Shown piece by piece: positions 33,905 through 45,420 of a DNA stretch of 64,000 bases. Each line of letters starts with the position of its first letter. Position 1 is the first letter of the stretch. Below the pieces are notes generated by a model. That model was not told the origin of the DNA. It did not search any database and was given only the letters and a program-made list of their open reading frames with translations. This stretch comes from Monodelphis domestica. Taxonomy: Eukaryota > Chordata > Mammalia > Didelphimorphia > Didelphidae. Location: assembly GCF_027887165.1 (NCBI RefSeq), contig NC_077228.1:105686260-105750259 (forward strand), in the 5' to 3' direction. Made by a program: the position numbers and the translations under genes.

Positions 33905-34130
33905 TGTGTGATTCTTCTTGACCTCATTTGGGATTTTCTTGGCAAAGATATCGGAGTGGTTTGCCATTTTATTCTCCAGCTTGTTTTACAAATGAGAAAC
34001 TGAAGCAAACAGGAATAAGTGAAATGGCCAGAATCATGCAGCTAGGGAATGTCGGAGACTGGATTTAATTTAATGAAATTGAATCTTCCTGATTCCAAGC
34101 CCAGTTCTCTTTTCACTGCACTACCCAGAA
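33905..34130 (-). repeat. SINE with RTE/BovB-like tail, reverse
   Basis: 'atttgggattttcttggcaa' and 'ggtttgccattttattctcc' at the tail, 'cactgcactaccc' at the head complement. Confidence 0.7.
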
Positions 34131-34134
34131 ATAG

Positions 34135-34312
34135 GTAGACCTGAGTTCAATTCAGCCTCAGATATTTACTAGCTCTGTGATCCTGGACAAGTGATTTAAC
34201 CTCTGTTTGCCTCAGTTTCCTCATTTCTCCCTAGCAGGATTATTGTGAGGATCAAATGAGATACTATTTGTAAAGTACTCTATAAATGCTTGCTGTTATA
34301 CTACATAACATT
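34135..34312 (+). repeat. MIR-type SINE
   Basis: 'gacctgagttcaattc', 'gcctcagtttcctcat', 'aggatcaaatgagatactat' and 'ctataaatgcttgctgtt'. Confidence 0.6.
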
Positions 34313-34885
34313 TCAACAACTTGTAATTCAATTAGTTTTTGAAGTAAATGAACCAGGTATTTAACAACTCAACAGAAAGCCACATAGCTGAACTCATCTG
34401 TGCCTTAACAGCCCAGGATATTTAAGCATTTAATATTCAAAGGTCACCTGCACTATAAAATGTGATGCGGTATTCTTTACTCATGAATCGTTTTACAGTA
34501 AAATAATCTAATAATCTCAGTAGCTGAAACGCAGCATTTCATCATAATTAGGTTATTGAGTAAATGGAAAATTAGAGAATTTGAGCTGGGAATGCCAACT
34601 CTTACTTCAGTGGACCTGCTTGGGCCCTTGCCTTTGGATAGCCTGAGGCACAATGGTTAACAAACAGAATTTTGTACACTAATGACCTTTTTTCTTTTTT
34701 TCCAAAACATACTAAAGGTTAAAGTTATACAAAATTATAACTAGGCTTTCACTGTTATTTAACAAATTAATTAATCTAAAGTAAATCTAAAAATAGAATT
34801 CTAAGATATTGAGGTAGAAAGCATTGCCTTTGTTTAAAAAAAAAGCTGGACTTGACCAAATGACTTGACCATCAGTCCTAATCTG
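34313..34885. other. no gene seen
   Basis: AT-rich unique sequence. Confidence 0.45.
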
Positions 34886-34887
34886 AT

Positions 34888-35040
34888 CTTTTATTTTTTT
34901 TGAAAATTTTATTTAATTAGTTAATTTAGAATAGTTTTCCATGTTTACAAGAATCATGTTCTTTCCCTCCCCTCCCTCACACTGTCCTGTAGCCAAAGGG
35001 CGATTGATTCTATTGGGTTTTACATGTGTTGTTCTAATCA
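34888..35040 (-). mobile_element. short L1 3' UTR fragment
   Basis: 'gaaaattttatttaattagt', 'ctttccctcccctccctc' and 'gggttttacatgtgtt'. Confidence 0.65.
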
Positions 35041-35147
35041 GATATTTTAAAAGAATATGAAAAGTTTGATAATTTGGTTGTGGTTTGAATTATGACCAAA
35101 ACACTGAAAACATAATCATATTAATTTAAACATAAGCCTATCTAATA

Positions 35148-35395
35148 ATTAGGAGTAGCTAAGTGCTCAGTGGACAGAAGAATCCTAAGCTGGAGTCAGG
35201 AAGACATGGGTTCATATCTGGCCTCATATGCTTGCTAGCTGTGTGACCTTAGACAAGTCACTTAACCCTGTTTGCCTCAGTTTCTTCATCTATAAGATGA
35301 TCTGGAGAAGGAAATGACAAACTACTCTAGTATCTGCCAAGAAAACCCTAAGAGGGATCATGAAGAGTCAGATATGAAGTAAATGACTAAACAAA
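35148..35395 (+). repeat. SINE with RTE/BovB-like tail (MAR1-type)
   Basis: 'aggagtagctaagtgctcag', 'gtgtgaccttagacaagtc', 'gatctggagaaggaaatgac' and 'aagagtcagatatgaa'. Confidence 0.78.
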
Positions 35396-35763
35396 AACAA
35401 CCTAAAACCTAATTCAAAATAGTAATTCATGAAAAAAAGTTCTCTGATAGATTAAATTAATTTAAATAGGTGGTACAAGAAAAGGGAAGAAATTCTTATT
35501 GCAAGTGTTAACTTGAAATCTGCAGGACACCAATTCTGCTCCTGTCCCCTGAGAACTCACCCCAAGGGAAGTCCCAGACTCACCCCTTTCAGAATGAACA
35601 ATAGACCTTAAAGTACTTGATGGTCCCAGCTTAGGTGGGATCAATCATTTTAAAATTATTAATTTAATAATCATAATCAACAAATATACTCTAATATACA
35701 AAAAACAGCAAAATAATCTATGTGAAACAGTGAACTTCTGCTGTATGTTTAAAAAGTATATTT

Positions 35764-35908
35764 TAGGGGCAACTAGATGGCTCAAGTAGATAGAGAGCCA
35801 GGCCTCTTGATGAGAGTGTCCTTGGTTCAAATGTGACCTCAGATACCTCCTAGTTGTGTGATGCTGGATAAACCACTTAACCCCAACTCTTTTGCCTTGG
35901 AACAATGC
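35764..35908 (+). repeat. SINE1-type SINE, short
   Basis: Head to 'tttgccttgg'; the tail is lost. Confidence 0.75.
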
Positions 35909-35941
35909 AGCTATGCCAAGTTATGCTGTTCAAAGTATTCC

Positions 35942-36488
35942 TGTTGTGGGGGCCTTGAGGTGAACTCCCAGGATTTGGAAAGGGTACCTTTTGCAAGGAT
36001 GGAAGACTGAAACAGCTTAAAAATAAAAAGAGAAATTTATTAATTTATAAGGTAATGTTGAATCTGGCCAGGAGGGCAGCATAGATGGAAGACTGTCTCC
36101 TAGGTGGAATAGCATAGATGGAAAGCTATTCCCAGATGACATCAGTTCTGGGGTCTTTATATTCTCTACAACAGTGAAGACATGACTCTAGAGTGGTATG
36201 CACTGAGGCATGGGCAGGGGACAGGTTTGCCTGAAGACATAGGGGGTGACCCTCATAATTTAGAGGATAGATGGATGTCTGAGATATAAGTTGATGATAT
36301 CAAGGAGATGTATCTCTCTGTCCATCTCAAATTTAAAGGATGATCCAAGGAGGATAATTCTCTCAGGGTCTTATAGGAGTTACCAGATGTTTTGGGTTAG
36401 GGGTCATAAGAATATAAGGGAGCAAGGGATTTTCCCTGTTTATAGTTTGCTTGAAACACTTCTATAGTTTTGGGGGGCACAATGTCCA
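35942..36488 (-). mobile_element. solo LTR, same family as 29134, reverse
   Basis: Complement of the family: 'tgttgtgggggcc' at one end and 'ggggggcacaatg' at the other, with 'gaaatttattaatttataag' as the poly(A)-signal complement. Confidence 0.75.
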
Positions 36489-36544
36489 TGCCATTCCTGC
36501 TTCTCAGGACATTCCGTGTAATCTATTGTTTTAAGAGATTCAGA

Positions 36545-36725
36545 TCATTGTCCTCCCCTCATATTCTATGTCATTATTATACTTGACCATTTATATTCCA
36601 TATTCTCCCTAGTAGATTGTAATCTACATGAGAATAGGAATTGTGTAATTAAAAAAATCTCTGTAACTACAGCATCTAACTCAATGCCTTGTAACATAGG
36701 GGATGCTTAATAGATATTTAATTAA
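36545..36725 (+). repeat. L2-like 3' end
   Basis: 'tagattgtaatctacatgag' and 'ggggatgcttaatagatatt'. Confidence 0.5.
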
Positions 36726-36839
36726 ATAAAGATATTGAATAGAAGAGACCCATGAACTGGCATTTTACACTGGAGATTTTGCCTATAGACCATAGATAAA
36801 AGTATGAAAAAGAACATCTGGACTGATATTTGTTATAAG

Positions 36840-37900
36840 TTAGCCCACTGTTGTTTGTCCTTAGTTTTAGAAGAGGACTGATGATATCGCCAGATAATGT
36901 TTTCACTTGCCCAAATAAGTTGTATTTAAATGAAGCAGAGTTGCACAAAGTCATCAGTCCCGATCTCTCTTTAAGAGTCATCCAGGTCCAGTGGCAAGAC
37001 AAAGTCAAGATGACTGGTGGTGGCTTGGGATACAGTGGATGACTGTGACTATCTCTATCTGTTCAAGCTGCAATATCACCTGGTTCAGCTACTTTCATGG
37101 CTATTGGAACAAATTGTTCTCATCTACCCATCCTGTTGGAGGGAGTCCTCACATGCTTAGAGTAAACATCCTCCTAACTTACCGATGACCTTTAAATTAC
37201 CCTCAACCTGGTTTATCCTAGCTCCTGAGACTACTGTGCATGCTACAGCTTTTAAGAGCCATAGGTGACAGTTTGGTGAAGGTGGACAACAAAGGTGAAT
37301 GAGCAGCCCTGAAAAGGATTTGTCAAGCCCTCACACCAGAGGTGCTAGTCCTCCCTGAACATCCCAGGTTGCCCTATTATGATACAGTTGTATAGCCCAC
37401 TGGAAAAGGTGGAGAGAGATAAAGACTAGGAGAAATTTCTGTTTGACAGAGAAATATATTGGGAGGGGGTTCTGCTGTTTTAGAGTTCTTATATGCCTGC
37501 CTGGTAAATTCCTATGTTTTGGACTGTGTTGCAAGTTGTCCTCTATGCTTTCAGGCTCAAAGGATACTAAAGTATTTGTCATAGGATTCGAATGATAGCT
37601 GTGGCTTTGACAGCATCTCTTTTCTCTAGTATATCAGTGTGTCAAAATTCACAGAACCTGACAATATTGATCCATTAATCAGTTTTCTTCAGATCAATAA
37701 ATTCTGAATGCTCTCTCCCTCCTCTGCCCCCAAACAACAGTAGTATTATCTGATTCATAGAATTATAGAACTTTAGAATTAGAAGGGACTTTAGTAGCCA
37801 GAATACAATCCATACCCAAATGGAATGCACTTTAACATTCCTGACAAATGGTTATCCAGTCATTGCTTGGGTACCTTTTGAGTATATACAAAATAGTGAT
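36840..37900. other. no gene seen; possible old interspersed repeat at 36850-37030
   Basis: 'gtttgtccttagttttagaa' and 'catccaggtccagtggcaag' recall a common marsupial repeat, but there is no second copy here to test it. Confidence 0.35.
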
Positions 37901-38049
37901 AATGTCATGTAATGGAATGAGTGGCACTAGTGGCTGGGGTGAGGAGTGAGAAGGAATATGAGACTTGAAGGAGTATTTTCCAGTGAGGAAATGGTACCTG
38001 AGTTGAATTCTGAAGGGAAACTAGGAACTCTTAAGCGGCAGAGGTGAAA

Positions 38050-38660
38050 AAAGGGTAAAGGACCTACTTATACAAAAATATTTATAGTAGCTCTTTTTGT
38101 GGCGGCAAAGAATTGGAAACTGAGGGGATGCCCATCCATTGGGCTGAACAAATTGTGGTATATGATGGTGACGGAATACTATTGTGCTATAAGAAATGAG
38201 GTACAGGATGATTTCAGAAAGAGTTGGAAAGACCTTCATGGACCAACATTATACACAGCAACAGCAATACTGTGGAATGACCAACTGTGATAGACTTGCT
38301 ACTCTCAGCAATGCAATGATCCAGGACAATTCTGAGGAACTTTTGCTTATCCATCTCTAGAGAAAGAACTGTTAGAGTCATTATACAGATCAAAGCATAT
38401 GATTTTTCACTTTATTTATTTGGGTTTTATTTTGGAGTTTTGGTTTTAAATTCTTTTTCTCTTTGGTATTTATATGATTAAGTTATTTAATTATGGATTA
38501 TGGAGATATGCTTTGCATGATAATACATGCATGACCCAGATTGAATTGTTTGCCAGCTCTGGGAGGGAAGAGGGAAGGAAGAGAGACAATTTGGATCATA
38601 TATCTTCAGAAAATTTACATGAAAACTTGTTATTACATGTAATTGGTAAAATAAAATGTC
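38050..38660 (+). mobile_element. L1 3' end, forward
   Basis: Forward ORF2 C-terminus (ALFVAAKNWKLRGCPSIG and NKLWYMMVTEYYCAI), then the 3' UTR ending 'ggtaaaataaaatg'. This is the only clear plus-strand L1 in the window. Confidence 0.8.
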
Positions 38661-39276
38661 TTTATAATATAGAAAAAAAGGTAGAGGTGAAAAGGGAGTA
38701 CATTGCAGACATGGGGGACAACAGTACAAAGGACAGAACTAAGACATGGAATGTTGGGTATGAGGAAAAGCAAGTTGGCTGGAATGTATAATTCATGAAA
38801 GAGTGAAAGGTCTATAAAACTTAAATCAGTATGAAGGACTTTAAATGTCAAACCAAGGAGTTTGAACCTTTTCCTGGAAGCAATGTCCACTGTGCCACCT
38901 AGTTGCCCCAGGGTTGCCCCCTACTAGCTACTAAATGCCATGTGCTTAGATTGCTGGATTTTTGCTTCTACCCTAAAGAGACCCTGGAAGGGCACATCTT
39001 ATGAAATTACTTCCTTGTCATTTAAAAAAAATTTAAGGTAAAAAAATCATTCTATTGTATAAACTTGACAAACATCAACTTCCAAGGTACCTAGATCCCC
39101 TGAGAGTTCTCATTAGCAAACACATTCTTGACAATATGGGTAGAAGGCAATAATTCTATCCATAAATTCATTTGGCTTTAGGGATAGACAGAGAAACATC
39201 CTGGAGTTTTTAGGGCCATTTGTTCATGCTGAGCTGAGGAAGGCAATTTATGAGAGTAGATAGACTTGAAGAAAAA

Positions 39277-39475
39277 AAGGGCAGCTAGGTGGCTCAAGAA
39301 ATTGAGGAGACAGGCCTAGAAATGGGAGGTGGGTTTGTTTGGCCTCAGATACTTCCTAACTGTGTGACTCTGGGCAAGTCACTTAACTCCCATTTGCCTA
39401 GCCATTATCACTCATATGCCTTGATACCAGTTCTTAGTATTGGGTCCAGGATAGAAGGTAAGGGTTTAAGAAAAA
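39277..39475 (+). repeat. SINE1-type SINE
   Basis: Forward copy with head 'agggcagctaggtggctca'. Confidence 0.85.
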
Positions 39476-39710
39476 AACAAAACAAGAAAAAAGTGAGGAG
39501 AGGGCCCTCCTTACTGCCTTATGGTTCCCTTCAAGGATGGAAAAGAGTCTCTGTCCTTGGTCAGCTCATATTGCCCATTCAAATGAAAGTTATAAAGTGC
39601 TTTGCAAACCTTAAAGTATAGTATAAATGTTAACTGTTATTATAGTATTATTATTCAGGTACCAATAAGACCCTCTCAAATAAATGCCCCAGAGCTTGGT
39701 TTTCAAATAT

Positions 39711-39716
39711 TTTAAT
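39711..39716 (-). promoter_or_regulatory. copy B candidate poly(A) signal ATTAAA
   Basis: ATTAAA lies 75 bases after the stop. Its position and flanks resemble the site in copy A. Confidence 0.5.
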
Positions 39717-39790
39717 TTTCTGTCACCTCCATCATTTCCATCCCCAGAGTGAGCCCTCGTTACCTCTTCATTGTTCCTTCACACTGATCT

Positions 39791-41067
39791 TCAGGCTACC
39801 CAGATCTTTATATGCTTGATCACAATCCAGTCGTCCTGAGTGGTTGTCACCACTAGTCTCAGGCAGCTTGCCTTGTTCTCCATCTCTTCGGACAGCATTT
39901 TATGATCGAATTTCCCATTCTGTAGTGTTCCAAGTAGGATGTAACGTTCACAGTTGTTGGCATTGTCATTGGGCTTATATCCCAGTTCTACTTTTCCCTT
40001 AAGTAAGAACACTAGATCATCTTCTGAACCTGTCACAATTTGCACTCGTCTTATCTTAGTTGGCTCCTTCAAAATCACAGTCAAGTGGTTGCCTTCCATT
40101 GGGTCCAGGGCCCAGAAGAAATCCTCTTCCAGGCTATAGGCTTTCTCAGGAAGATAGTCTTTAAAAATCTGCATGTCAGTATAGATGAATGCAGGTGGGT
40201 TGTCAGGCTTCCCAAAGTCCATCTCTAGGAACTCATCCTTTGGTTTTAAGATGATTTCATGAAAGTGCTTCTTAGTAGAGAAGTTGCCTTCTTGGACAGG
40301 GAAGTCTATGGGATGGAAGAGTGATGGACTAAATTGGATGGCATTTTTCTGGGCTAGCATCTTGTAGAAGCTAGGGAAGAGCTTCTCAGGGGACATACTC
40401 TGATAGTAGAGAAAGAAAGAGGCCAGATGAGGAAGGTCACTGGAGTGGCAGAGCTTGCCTGTGAAGCCCAGCTTAGAGAATTCCATTATCACCCAGGGCC
40501 TACCCTCCCAGATCATCAGTGCCCTTTTTATGTTGGTGATGAAGTTGGAAGAACAGTGGATATTGTCCTCCATCAACAGAAAGTAATTGGAGAGGTTGGT
40601 AGCAAAGTTCATGAGGAAGGCATAGTCTACAATCTGTTTAAATAGGACAGGGCTGACGAGGGACTCACTAATGTTGGTTCTCAGGGTCCTCAAGGTGTGA
40701 TAGGGAACAAGTGGGGTGTGGATTACCAGGAGCTGCCCTGCCTGGATTTGCAGGGCAAAGAGTTTGTTAATGTTGAGGATCATCTGTTTGAGAGAGTCTG
40801 AGTCAGGACTGGAGAGGTGGAGCAGTACTGTGAAGTACCTCAATTCGACCTTGGAGGAAGCATTGAACACAGACTGCAAAGTACTCAGGAGGTATCTTCC
40901 CTGTATTGAGGACAGTCCTATAGTCAGGAGCTCTGGGGAGGAATTTTTGGAGATAGTTAGAGCATAAGGGAGTGGAGAGGACAATTTGTATGAGTTGGTG
41001 TTGGGATACTCCCTTAGCCCTTTCTTACTGTTCCTATTCCCTGTCTTTCCTTTTTTATTGTAACTTC
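39791..41067 (-). CDS. copy B exon 3 (catalytic-like and C-terminal domains)
   Basis: The frame is open from the acceptor GAATAG/GA (AG at 41069-41068) through TGA at 39793-39791, a length of 2 + 425 codons that fits phase 1. A second possible in-phase acceptor is ACAG/GG at 41041. Neither has a strong pyrimidine tract, so the first residues, a basic Lys/Arg/Asn-rich stretch, are uncertain. Confidence 0.8.
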
Positions 41068-44000
41068 CTATTCTTGTTGATAGATTAGATTGTCTAGATC
41101 AGGTTTTGGTAACTATTCAGAGGTTAAATGAAAGTTTTATTTTAGAGAATCACAGGACTTTAAGGCTGGATATAAATGTAGACATCACCTACTCCAACTC
41201 TAGATGAAAAGAAAAGAATAAATGACTTACTCAAGGTCATCTTTCCATTTACAACCAAAGGTCAGAGATATGCAGATAAAAGGAGCTTTAGTGTTCATCT
41301 TGTCCAAATCTTTCATTTTATGGATTTAGAAAATGAGATATGAAAAAGAGAATTATTTGCCCATGGTCCCATTGCCAATAAGTGGCACATATGGTAACCT
41401 AGAACTCTTGGCTCATAGCCCAATATTCTTTTCACTAAACCAAGCTCTCTCCTGCCTCCTTTTCAAAAAGTCTTTCCTACAAATTTCAGCCCATAATCTC
41501 ATAGCTGATCTCCCCCCAGAATTTCCTCTGCCAATTCCTTTAGTATTTCTATTCTTTCTTTCTTAGTACTCTCAAATTGCCCTTCTAATGAATGGTTCTG
41601 ATCATATCATTCACCAGCTATAAAACATTAATGGCTTTTTGATGCCTAAAAGTTAGTCTAAACTCCTTAGCCTGACATGCAAGGGCTCTCATGATTCTAG
41701 ACTCAAATCTGTTTTTCTAGACTTATGTCTTCCTTCTCCCCTTCTTGAACCCTCTGCTCTAGCCAAGTTGTCCCATGTATATAAACTATCTTTTCACCTT
41801 CATTCAGGGAGATTAGCCTGCTTGGAATATTTTCCTTTCTCTAATGTAAATGTGACCTGTCTTTTAGTCTAGCTTTAGTCCCTTTTCTGTGAGCCCCTCA
41901 TCCTCTTTGGAATGGCTTTAGAGTAATCAGTCAGGGAGAATTAGAGAAAGAGAATGCGTGAAACAAGCACTGGATTTGGTGTGAGAGAACCTGAATTAAT
42001 TTCAGCTCTTCCACTAATTATTTGAGGGACCTTTGGGCAAGCCCTTCTTCTCTATAGGAATCAGTTTCCTAATCTCTAAAGCAAAGGGATATCAGATTAA
42101 GTGACCTCCTCTAAAGTCTTTTCTGGTCATAAATCCATGATTCTGTCACTATACAAACCTGGCATCCTTCACCATTTGTTCTAGAGGCTGCCCTGGTTTG
42201 AATATTCAGTATCATCCCAGGGCCATAGACTGATAACCCTTGGGGTATATGATCTTCTGAGTCCCATGTTGGCTCAAAGGTTCTGGGAGCCTAGAGAACA
42301 CAATGTAAAGCATTCCCAAGAAGCCCATTCATTCTCCTTTTACTCACCTTCCTCCCTCCCTTCCTTCTTTCCTTCCTTCCTTCCTTCCTTCCTTCCTTCC
42401 TTCCTTCTTTCTTTCCTTTCTCCTTCTCTCCTCTCCTTCCTTCCTCCCTTCCTTCCTTCCTTCTTTCTTTCCTTTCTCCTTCTCTCCTCTCCTTCCTTCC
42501 TCCCTTCCTTCCTTCCTTCTTTCTTTCCTTTCTCCCTCCCTCCCTCCCCTCCTTCCTTCCTCCCTTCCTTCCTTCTTTCCTTCCTTCCTTCCTTCTTCCC
42601 TCCCTTCCTTCCTTCCTCCCTCCCTTCCTTCCTTCCTCCCTCCCTTCCTTCCTCCCTCCCTCCCTCTCTCTCTCCCTTCGTTCCTTCCTCCTTCCCTCCC
42701 TCCCTCCTTCCCTCCCTCCCTCCCTCCCTCCCTCCTTCACTCCCTCCATTCCTTCCTTCCTTCCTTCCTTCCTTCCTTCCTTCCTTCCTTCCTTCCTTCC
42801 TTCCTTCCTTCCTTCCTTCCTTCCTTCCTTCCTTCCTTCCTTCCTCCCTTCCTTCCAATCTTCCTTCCTTCCTTCCTTCCTTCCTTCCTTCCTTCCTTCC
42901 TTCCTTCCTTCCTTCTTCTTTTTCCCCTGCTAATCCATCATTCCCTCCCTTTCCCCCTTCTATTTCTCCAGCTGTCAAGGATATGATTAATGGATTTTTT
43001 CAAGGAGGGATGAAGTTTTAGTCAGGACAGAAGCTGGGACATAATGGCTATAGGATTACAATTGTCTACTCACAGTTCTAGGTACCTTTCCCTTCATTCC
43101 CCTCTTTTTCTCCTCTCTGCTTCATATTCCTCCTCCTTTTTCTTTCTTAATCACCTTCCCACTCAACTATCATATTCTCTCCCCTCCTAAGAGCTCAGCT
43201 TTTCTAGAAGCTCCCTTCCCAGGAACTCACTCTTCTTTTGGGACAGAGTTCCAGCCACGCGTTGGTAGGAGACATTATGGAATAGGTCTGAGCTGTTCTT
43301 CCATTCCTTAAAAGTCCTCAAGAGGTTCCCTGATGTGACATACGCCTGGGCTATCGGCCAAGTCAAGTTTTCCTCCTGGGAATAGGATAAACATCAGCTT
43401 TTCAGGAATACCTCCCAAGTTCCAGCTGAAAGAGGAAGGAAGGGGTCTCCTCCAGAAAGACTCCACTCCATTCCACATGGAGACTAAGCAATCAACTAGG
43501 ATATTTTATGTACCTGTTATTTATTTAGAATTGTGCAAGGCACCATGAAGGATACAGAAGACATTTTAAGACATAGTCCCTGACCTCATAGAGTTTACAA
43601 TCTAATGAATCTAGTATAAACTACTCTGCTTAGACTTTCAAAATATCCCTATCTCCTGGGTCCACTCAACTAATATAAAGTAATTACCCAATATTTATTC
43701 CTTTCTTCCTTTTTAAATCCTTATTTTCTGTCCTAGTAACAACTCTAAGATAGAAATTCAAGGGCTAGGCAAACAGGGTTAAATTATTTGCCCAGAGTCA
43801 CACAGCTAGGACATGTCTGAGGCCAGATTTGAACCTAGGTCCTCCCTATGCCAGGTCTGGTGCCTTATCCACTGTGCCACCTAGCTGCCATTTACCCTAG
43901 TATTTCTTAAATTGTCTAACACACAATCGTTGCCAAGTATTTCTTGAATATGATGGTGATGCTGTAACTCATACTAGTTTCATCTTTAAGACAGATTCAC

Positions 44001-44678
44001 AGAGCTAACCTTGGAACAGGAAAAGTAAGGATTTGTCCCAGAGTGCAAAAACGAAGATTTCTCAAATTTTACCCATGCATTTCAGTTGTGTAGATTGGGG
44101 TAACATTGGGGTAACAAATTCCTTCCACTGAGATGATTTTGTCTTAATTACTTCTATCATTTTGATATAAATTACAAAGTGAATTCTTTTTTGTTTGTTC
44201 CAGGCACAATTCATGCTGCTTTTTTCTCACTACTTGCCCTGGGCACCAAGATTACTATACTAGTAACAGCTTTATATCTATGTGTCCTCTATGCTTAAGA
44301 TACGTTATTTTCTTGTCTCTGCTCTGCCTATTCAGATTCTATTCATTTCTCAAGGCTCACATTCCTCATTCTTCTCTATTAAACCTTTCCTCATTACTCC
44401 AAGCTCTCATCAGTTCTTCTGTCCTTCATGACATGGATACATATATCCCATGCTCTAACACTTAATTTTTGTCTTTGTAACATAGTGATCAGCACATACT
44501 AGTTGCTTTATTAGAGTGACTTTTGATTGGTTGATTTCATCTCAGAGGTTATTGCTACTTGGTTGTTACTTACTAGGGCTTGGTCTTTAATGTTGCTAGT
44601 GGTTCCCAAACTGCTGAAGATACTGAGAAGCACTGAGCCAGTTAGCACAAAGACATAGAGTTGAATAGAAAGCTGCAT
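39791..44678 (-). CDS. MGAT4E: MGAT4E-like glycosyltransferase-like protein, copy B (3 coding exons)
   Basis: Coding exons on the minus strand are 44678-44574, 43375-43231 and about 41067-39791, giving about 508 residues. Residues about 7-25 are a hydrophobic signal anchor, implying a Golgi type II protein with a lumenal domain. The large exon matches GnT-IV (GT54): FLLMEDNIHC corresponds to the metal-binding LEDDI of MGAT4A, VIMEFSKLGFTGKL to the conserved ILEFSQLGFIGKM, IQFSPSLFHPI to IRFRPSLFQHV, and NPPAFIYTDMQIF plus EDFFWALDP to the start of the C-terminal lectin-like domain. It is closer to MGAT4A than copy A is. The Asn in EDN is the main odd point: D/E-type family members are known that regulate rather than catalyse. 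Exact orthology (MGAT4E or 4F) is inference. Confidence 0.82.
41150..41440 (-). repeat. MIR-like remnants in copy B intron 2
   Basis: 'aatgacttactcaaggtcat' and 'tttgcccatggtcccattgc', with 'ctcatagcccaatattcttt'. Confidence 0.4.
41975..42140 (+). repeat. MIR-type SINE
   Basis: 'gagagaacctgaattaattt', 'cctttgggcaagccc' and 'aatcagtttcctaatctcta'. Confidence 0.5.
42346..42913 (+). repeat. (TTCC)n tract in copy B intron 2
   Basis: About 570 bp of TTCC units with CTCC and CTTT variants; the longest nearly pure stretch is about 42750-42843. The minus strand, which is the gene's sense strand, reads GGAA. Confidence 0.95.
43231..43375 (-). CDS. copy B exon 2 (stem region)
   Basis: The acceptor is TATTCCCAG/GAGGAA and the donor AAGA/GTGAGT. 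Length is 145 nt, from phase 0 to phase 1, as in copy A. The peptide begins EENLTWPIAQAYVTSGNLLR. Confidence 0.8.
43490..43605 (+). repeat. L2/MON-like fragment
   Basis: 'tgtgcaaggcaccatgaagg' and 'gacctcatagagtttacaat'. Confidence 0.5.
43705..43892 (-). repeat. SINE1-related SINE
   Basis: Reverse copy with 'agagtcacacagctaggaca' and 'gtgccacctagctgcc'. Confidence 0.7.
44290..44530 (+). repeat. L2-like remnant in copy B exon 1 region
   Basis: 'ctcaaggctcacattcctc' and 'catactagttgctttattag'. It ends just before the exon. Confidence 0.4.
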
Positions 44679-44701
44679 GATGCTTAGGTTGAGGTACAGT
44701 T
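44574..44701 (-). CDS. copy B exon 1 coding part (signal anchor)
   Basis: The acceptor is CCCTATAG/AA at 44703-44702. The ATG is at 44678, opening MQLSIQLYVFVLTGSVLLSI. The donor is CTA/GTAAGT at 44573, phase 0. The layout matches copy A: a short 5' UTR piece, the anchor, the motif SLGTT, then an acidic DQ near the donor. Confidence 0.78.
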
Positions 44702-44754
44702 CTATAGGGAAGAGTGAAGAAGCTTCATGATATAACAAGGCAGAATTCGGTACA

Positions 44755-44890
44755 ACTGAGTTCTAGTAATGGCTTCAAATCTAACTAGTTATATACCTTG
44801 GGCAAGTCATTGATTTTCTCATTAGTAACACAAGAGGGATGGATTAGATAATGCATAATCATTTTGGCTTTTATTATTCTGTGGTTTTAT
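44755..44890 (+). repeat. MIR-type remnant
   Basis: 'accttgggcaagtcat' and 'tgattttctcattag'. Confidence 0.45.
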
Positions 44891-45034
44891 GAGGAAGGTT
44901 CAAGAATCAGAATTTAAAATCCAAAGACTTTTATTTCTACCCAGGCTTAGAAGTGTCCAAATCTCCCTTGGACACATTCTTCCTCTCTTTGTTCTAGTTA
45001 CAGGAAACCTTCCTCTTTCCTCCCCTTAATCCAC

Positions 45035-45226
45035 CCCCCAAACCTTTACTTTCTGTCTTAGAATCAATACTAAATATTGATTCCAAGGTAGAAGAGTGAT
45101 AAGGGCAAGACAACTAGGGTCACACAGGTAGGAAATGTCAGATCAAATTTGAACCCAAATTTGAACCAAATCAAATTTGAACTCCCATCTCTGGCTCTCT
45201 ATCCATTGAGTCACCTAGCTGCCTTT
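45035..45226 (-). repeat. SINE1-type SINE
   Basis: Reverse copy with a small local duplication of 'aaatttgaac'. Confidence 0.75.
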
Positions 45227-45254
45227 ACCCCTTTAATTCTACTATCTTCCTTCT

Positions 45255-45420
45255 AGTGATTATTTCCCATTTATCCCGTGTTTAGATCATTTGTTGTTTG
45301 TGTATCATACCTCCCCATTAGATTGTAAGCTCCCTGACAGTCTATGTATCCCCAACATTTAGATCAGTGCCTGGCACATAGTAAGTGCTAAATAAATGTT
45401 TATTGAATAATTGTTTGCTC
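45255..45420 (+). repeat. L2-like 3' end
   Basis: 'ttagattgtaagctccctga', 'cagtgcctggcacatagtaa' and 'gctaaataaatgtttattga'. Confidence 0.6.

Noticed and set aside
42266-43021. 251-residue frame rich in Pro, Ser, Phe and Leu, with Gly/Arg/Glu frames opposite
   Set aside because: Translation of the TTCC tract within an intron; no non-repeat domain.
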